From contig JAEZIF010000209.1 of assembly GCA_023416135.1 (NCBI GenBank), positions 1-34,166 on the forward strand: a DNA stretch of 34,166 bases, in the 5' to 3' direction. Both the position numbers and the translations under genes were made by a program. Below the pieces are notes generated by a model, which searched no databases, was not told where the DNA came from, and saw only the letters and a list, made by a program, of their open reading frames with translations. Below, in pieces: positions 33,657 to 34,166 of this stretch (the stretch's first letter is position 1; each line of letters starts with the position of its first letter). The stretch comes from Pseudomonadota bacterium (GTDB lineage: Bacteria; Pseudomonadota; Alphaproteobacteria; Reyranellales; Reyranellaceae).

Positions 33657-34166
33657 GTTTTTCTCCTCGTGCCAACTTGCGATAGCGCTCGAGCGAGCGC
33701 GTGAGATGCTCGCGCATGGCGCCCCGCGCCTCGGCGGGATCATGGTCGGAGATACCGCCGACGATGCGCGCATGCTCGCGCTGGATACGCTCAAGATAAG
33801 CCCGCCGCTCGGCCGGCGTGTCAATCGAAAGCCGCACGCTCTGACGCGGGATGACATGGTTGCCGAGGAAGGCGAGGAAGCGCGGGAACTGGCGGTTGCC
33901 CGTCGCCTCGGCGATGGCGCGATGGAAGGCGAAGTCCTCGGCGACCGCGCCCTCGCCGCCCTGCAGGGCGCGGTCGATGGCCCGCCAGGCGGCGCGGATG
34001 GCGGCGATCTGCCGACGATTGGCGCGCTCGGCCGCGAGGGCCGCCGCCTCGACCTCGACGGCGAGACGCAGTTCCATCACTTCCAGAACGTCGACCAGCA
34101 CCGAGGCCTTGGGCGCGGCGATGCGGAACGGGCCCGCCGCCGGATCGGCGACATAGGCGCCCGATC
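33643..34166 (-). CDS. GntR/FadR-type regulator, N-terminus outside the window
   Basis: Partial coding region, still open at the window edge (the upstream codons read SGAYVADPAAGPFRIAAPKA, typical of the linker after a GntR winged helix). The 170 or so visible residues are an FCD ligand-binding domain: LEVMELRLAVEVEAAALAAER, EDFAFHRAIAEATGN and REHLTRSLERYRKLA, with histidines suited to metal binding. FCD regulators sense small acids and sugars. The stop lies inside the start of udh, so it is translationally coupled and likely regulates uronate use. The DNA-binding domain is not visible. Confidence 0.9.
   Translation of the reverse strand, partial: SGAYVADPAAGPFRIAAPKASVLVDVLEVMELRLAVEVEAAALAAERANRRQIAAIRAAWRAIDRALQGGEGAVAEDFAFHRAIAEATGNRQFPRFLAFLGNHVIPRQSVRLSIDTPAERRAYLERIQREHARIVGGISDHDPAEARGAMREHLTRSLERYRKLARGEKHGRR

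Overview
The window is chromosomal DNA of a GC-rich alphaproteobacterium. The best clue is the order pckA / chvI-chvG / short hprK / rapZ / EIIA-Man / HPr / ahcY, which is characteristic of that class. The alphaproteobacterial forms of AhcY (central insertion), AddB (no iron-sulfur cysteines) and HprK (C-terminal domain only) agree. A Rhodospirillales or Reyranella-like source is possible, but the genus cannot be fixed by eye. The window is densely coded core genome. I see no phage, IS element, CRISPR array, tRNA or rRNA.

Layout. (1) 44-2589, minus: pckA with a strong 3' hairpin, and a HugZ/DUF2470-type flavin-split-barrel protein. (2) 2711-7246, plus: a tightly packed signalling operon, chvI, chvG, hprK, rapZ, EIIA-Man and HPr. 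This is a regulatory PTS with no EIIB or EIIC in the window, joined to an envelope/acid-stress two-component system. (3) 7247-8961: ahcY, preceded by an AT-rich dyad-containing leader and followed by three hairpins. The last hairpin is a textbook intrinsic terminator that overlaps the tsaE start. (4) 8943-17979, plus: tsaE, amgK, murU, addB, addA, trxA. The first five overlap one another and the later junctions are ATGA. (5) 17994-21459, minus: folC, accD and a D,D-carboxypeptidase. (6) 21518-22186, plus: an MBL-fold hydrolase. (7) 22217-29409, minus: a small unknown protein, trpA, trpB, a RidA-family gene with a histone-like tail, trpF, pyrF, glpK and a long-chain polyprenyl diphosphate synthase. 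(8) 29464-31530, plus: a TrmN6-like methyltransferase, an S49 peptidase and an NTF2-like protein. (9) 31527-34166, minus: N-carbamoyl-D-amino acid hydrolase, a probable decayed LysR fragment, uronate dehydrogenase, and a GntR/FadR-type regulator cut by the window edge.

How the genes work together. HprK should phosphorylate HPr on serine. EI (not in the window) would phosphorylate HPr on histidine, and HPr would pass this to EIIA-Man. In related bacteria this carbon/nitrogen state signal meets ChvG-ChvI, which controls pckA, so the cluster can be read as a gluconeogenesis and envelope-stress switch. AmgK and MurU recycle MurNAc to UDP-MurNAc. AddAB processes double-strand breaks. PyrF-TrpF-RidA-TrpB-TrpA make tryptophan, and RidA sits directly before the enzyme whose PLP chemistry passes through aminoacrylate.

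The observations most worth checking are: the terminator over the tsaE start, the degenerate RapZ P-loop, the RidA-TrpB pairing with RidA's basic tail, the perfect inverted repeat over the trpB ribosome-binding site, and the dyads upstream of ahcY. I found no convincing entirely new multi-gene system.
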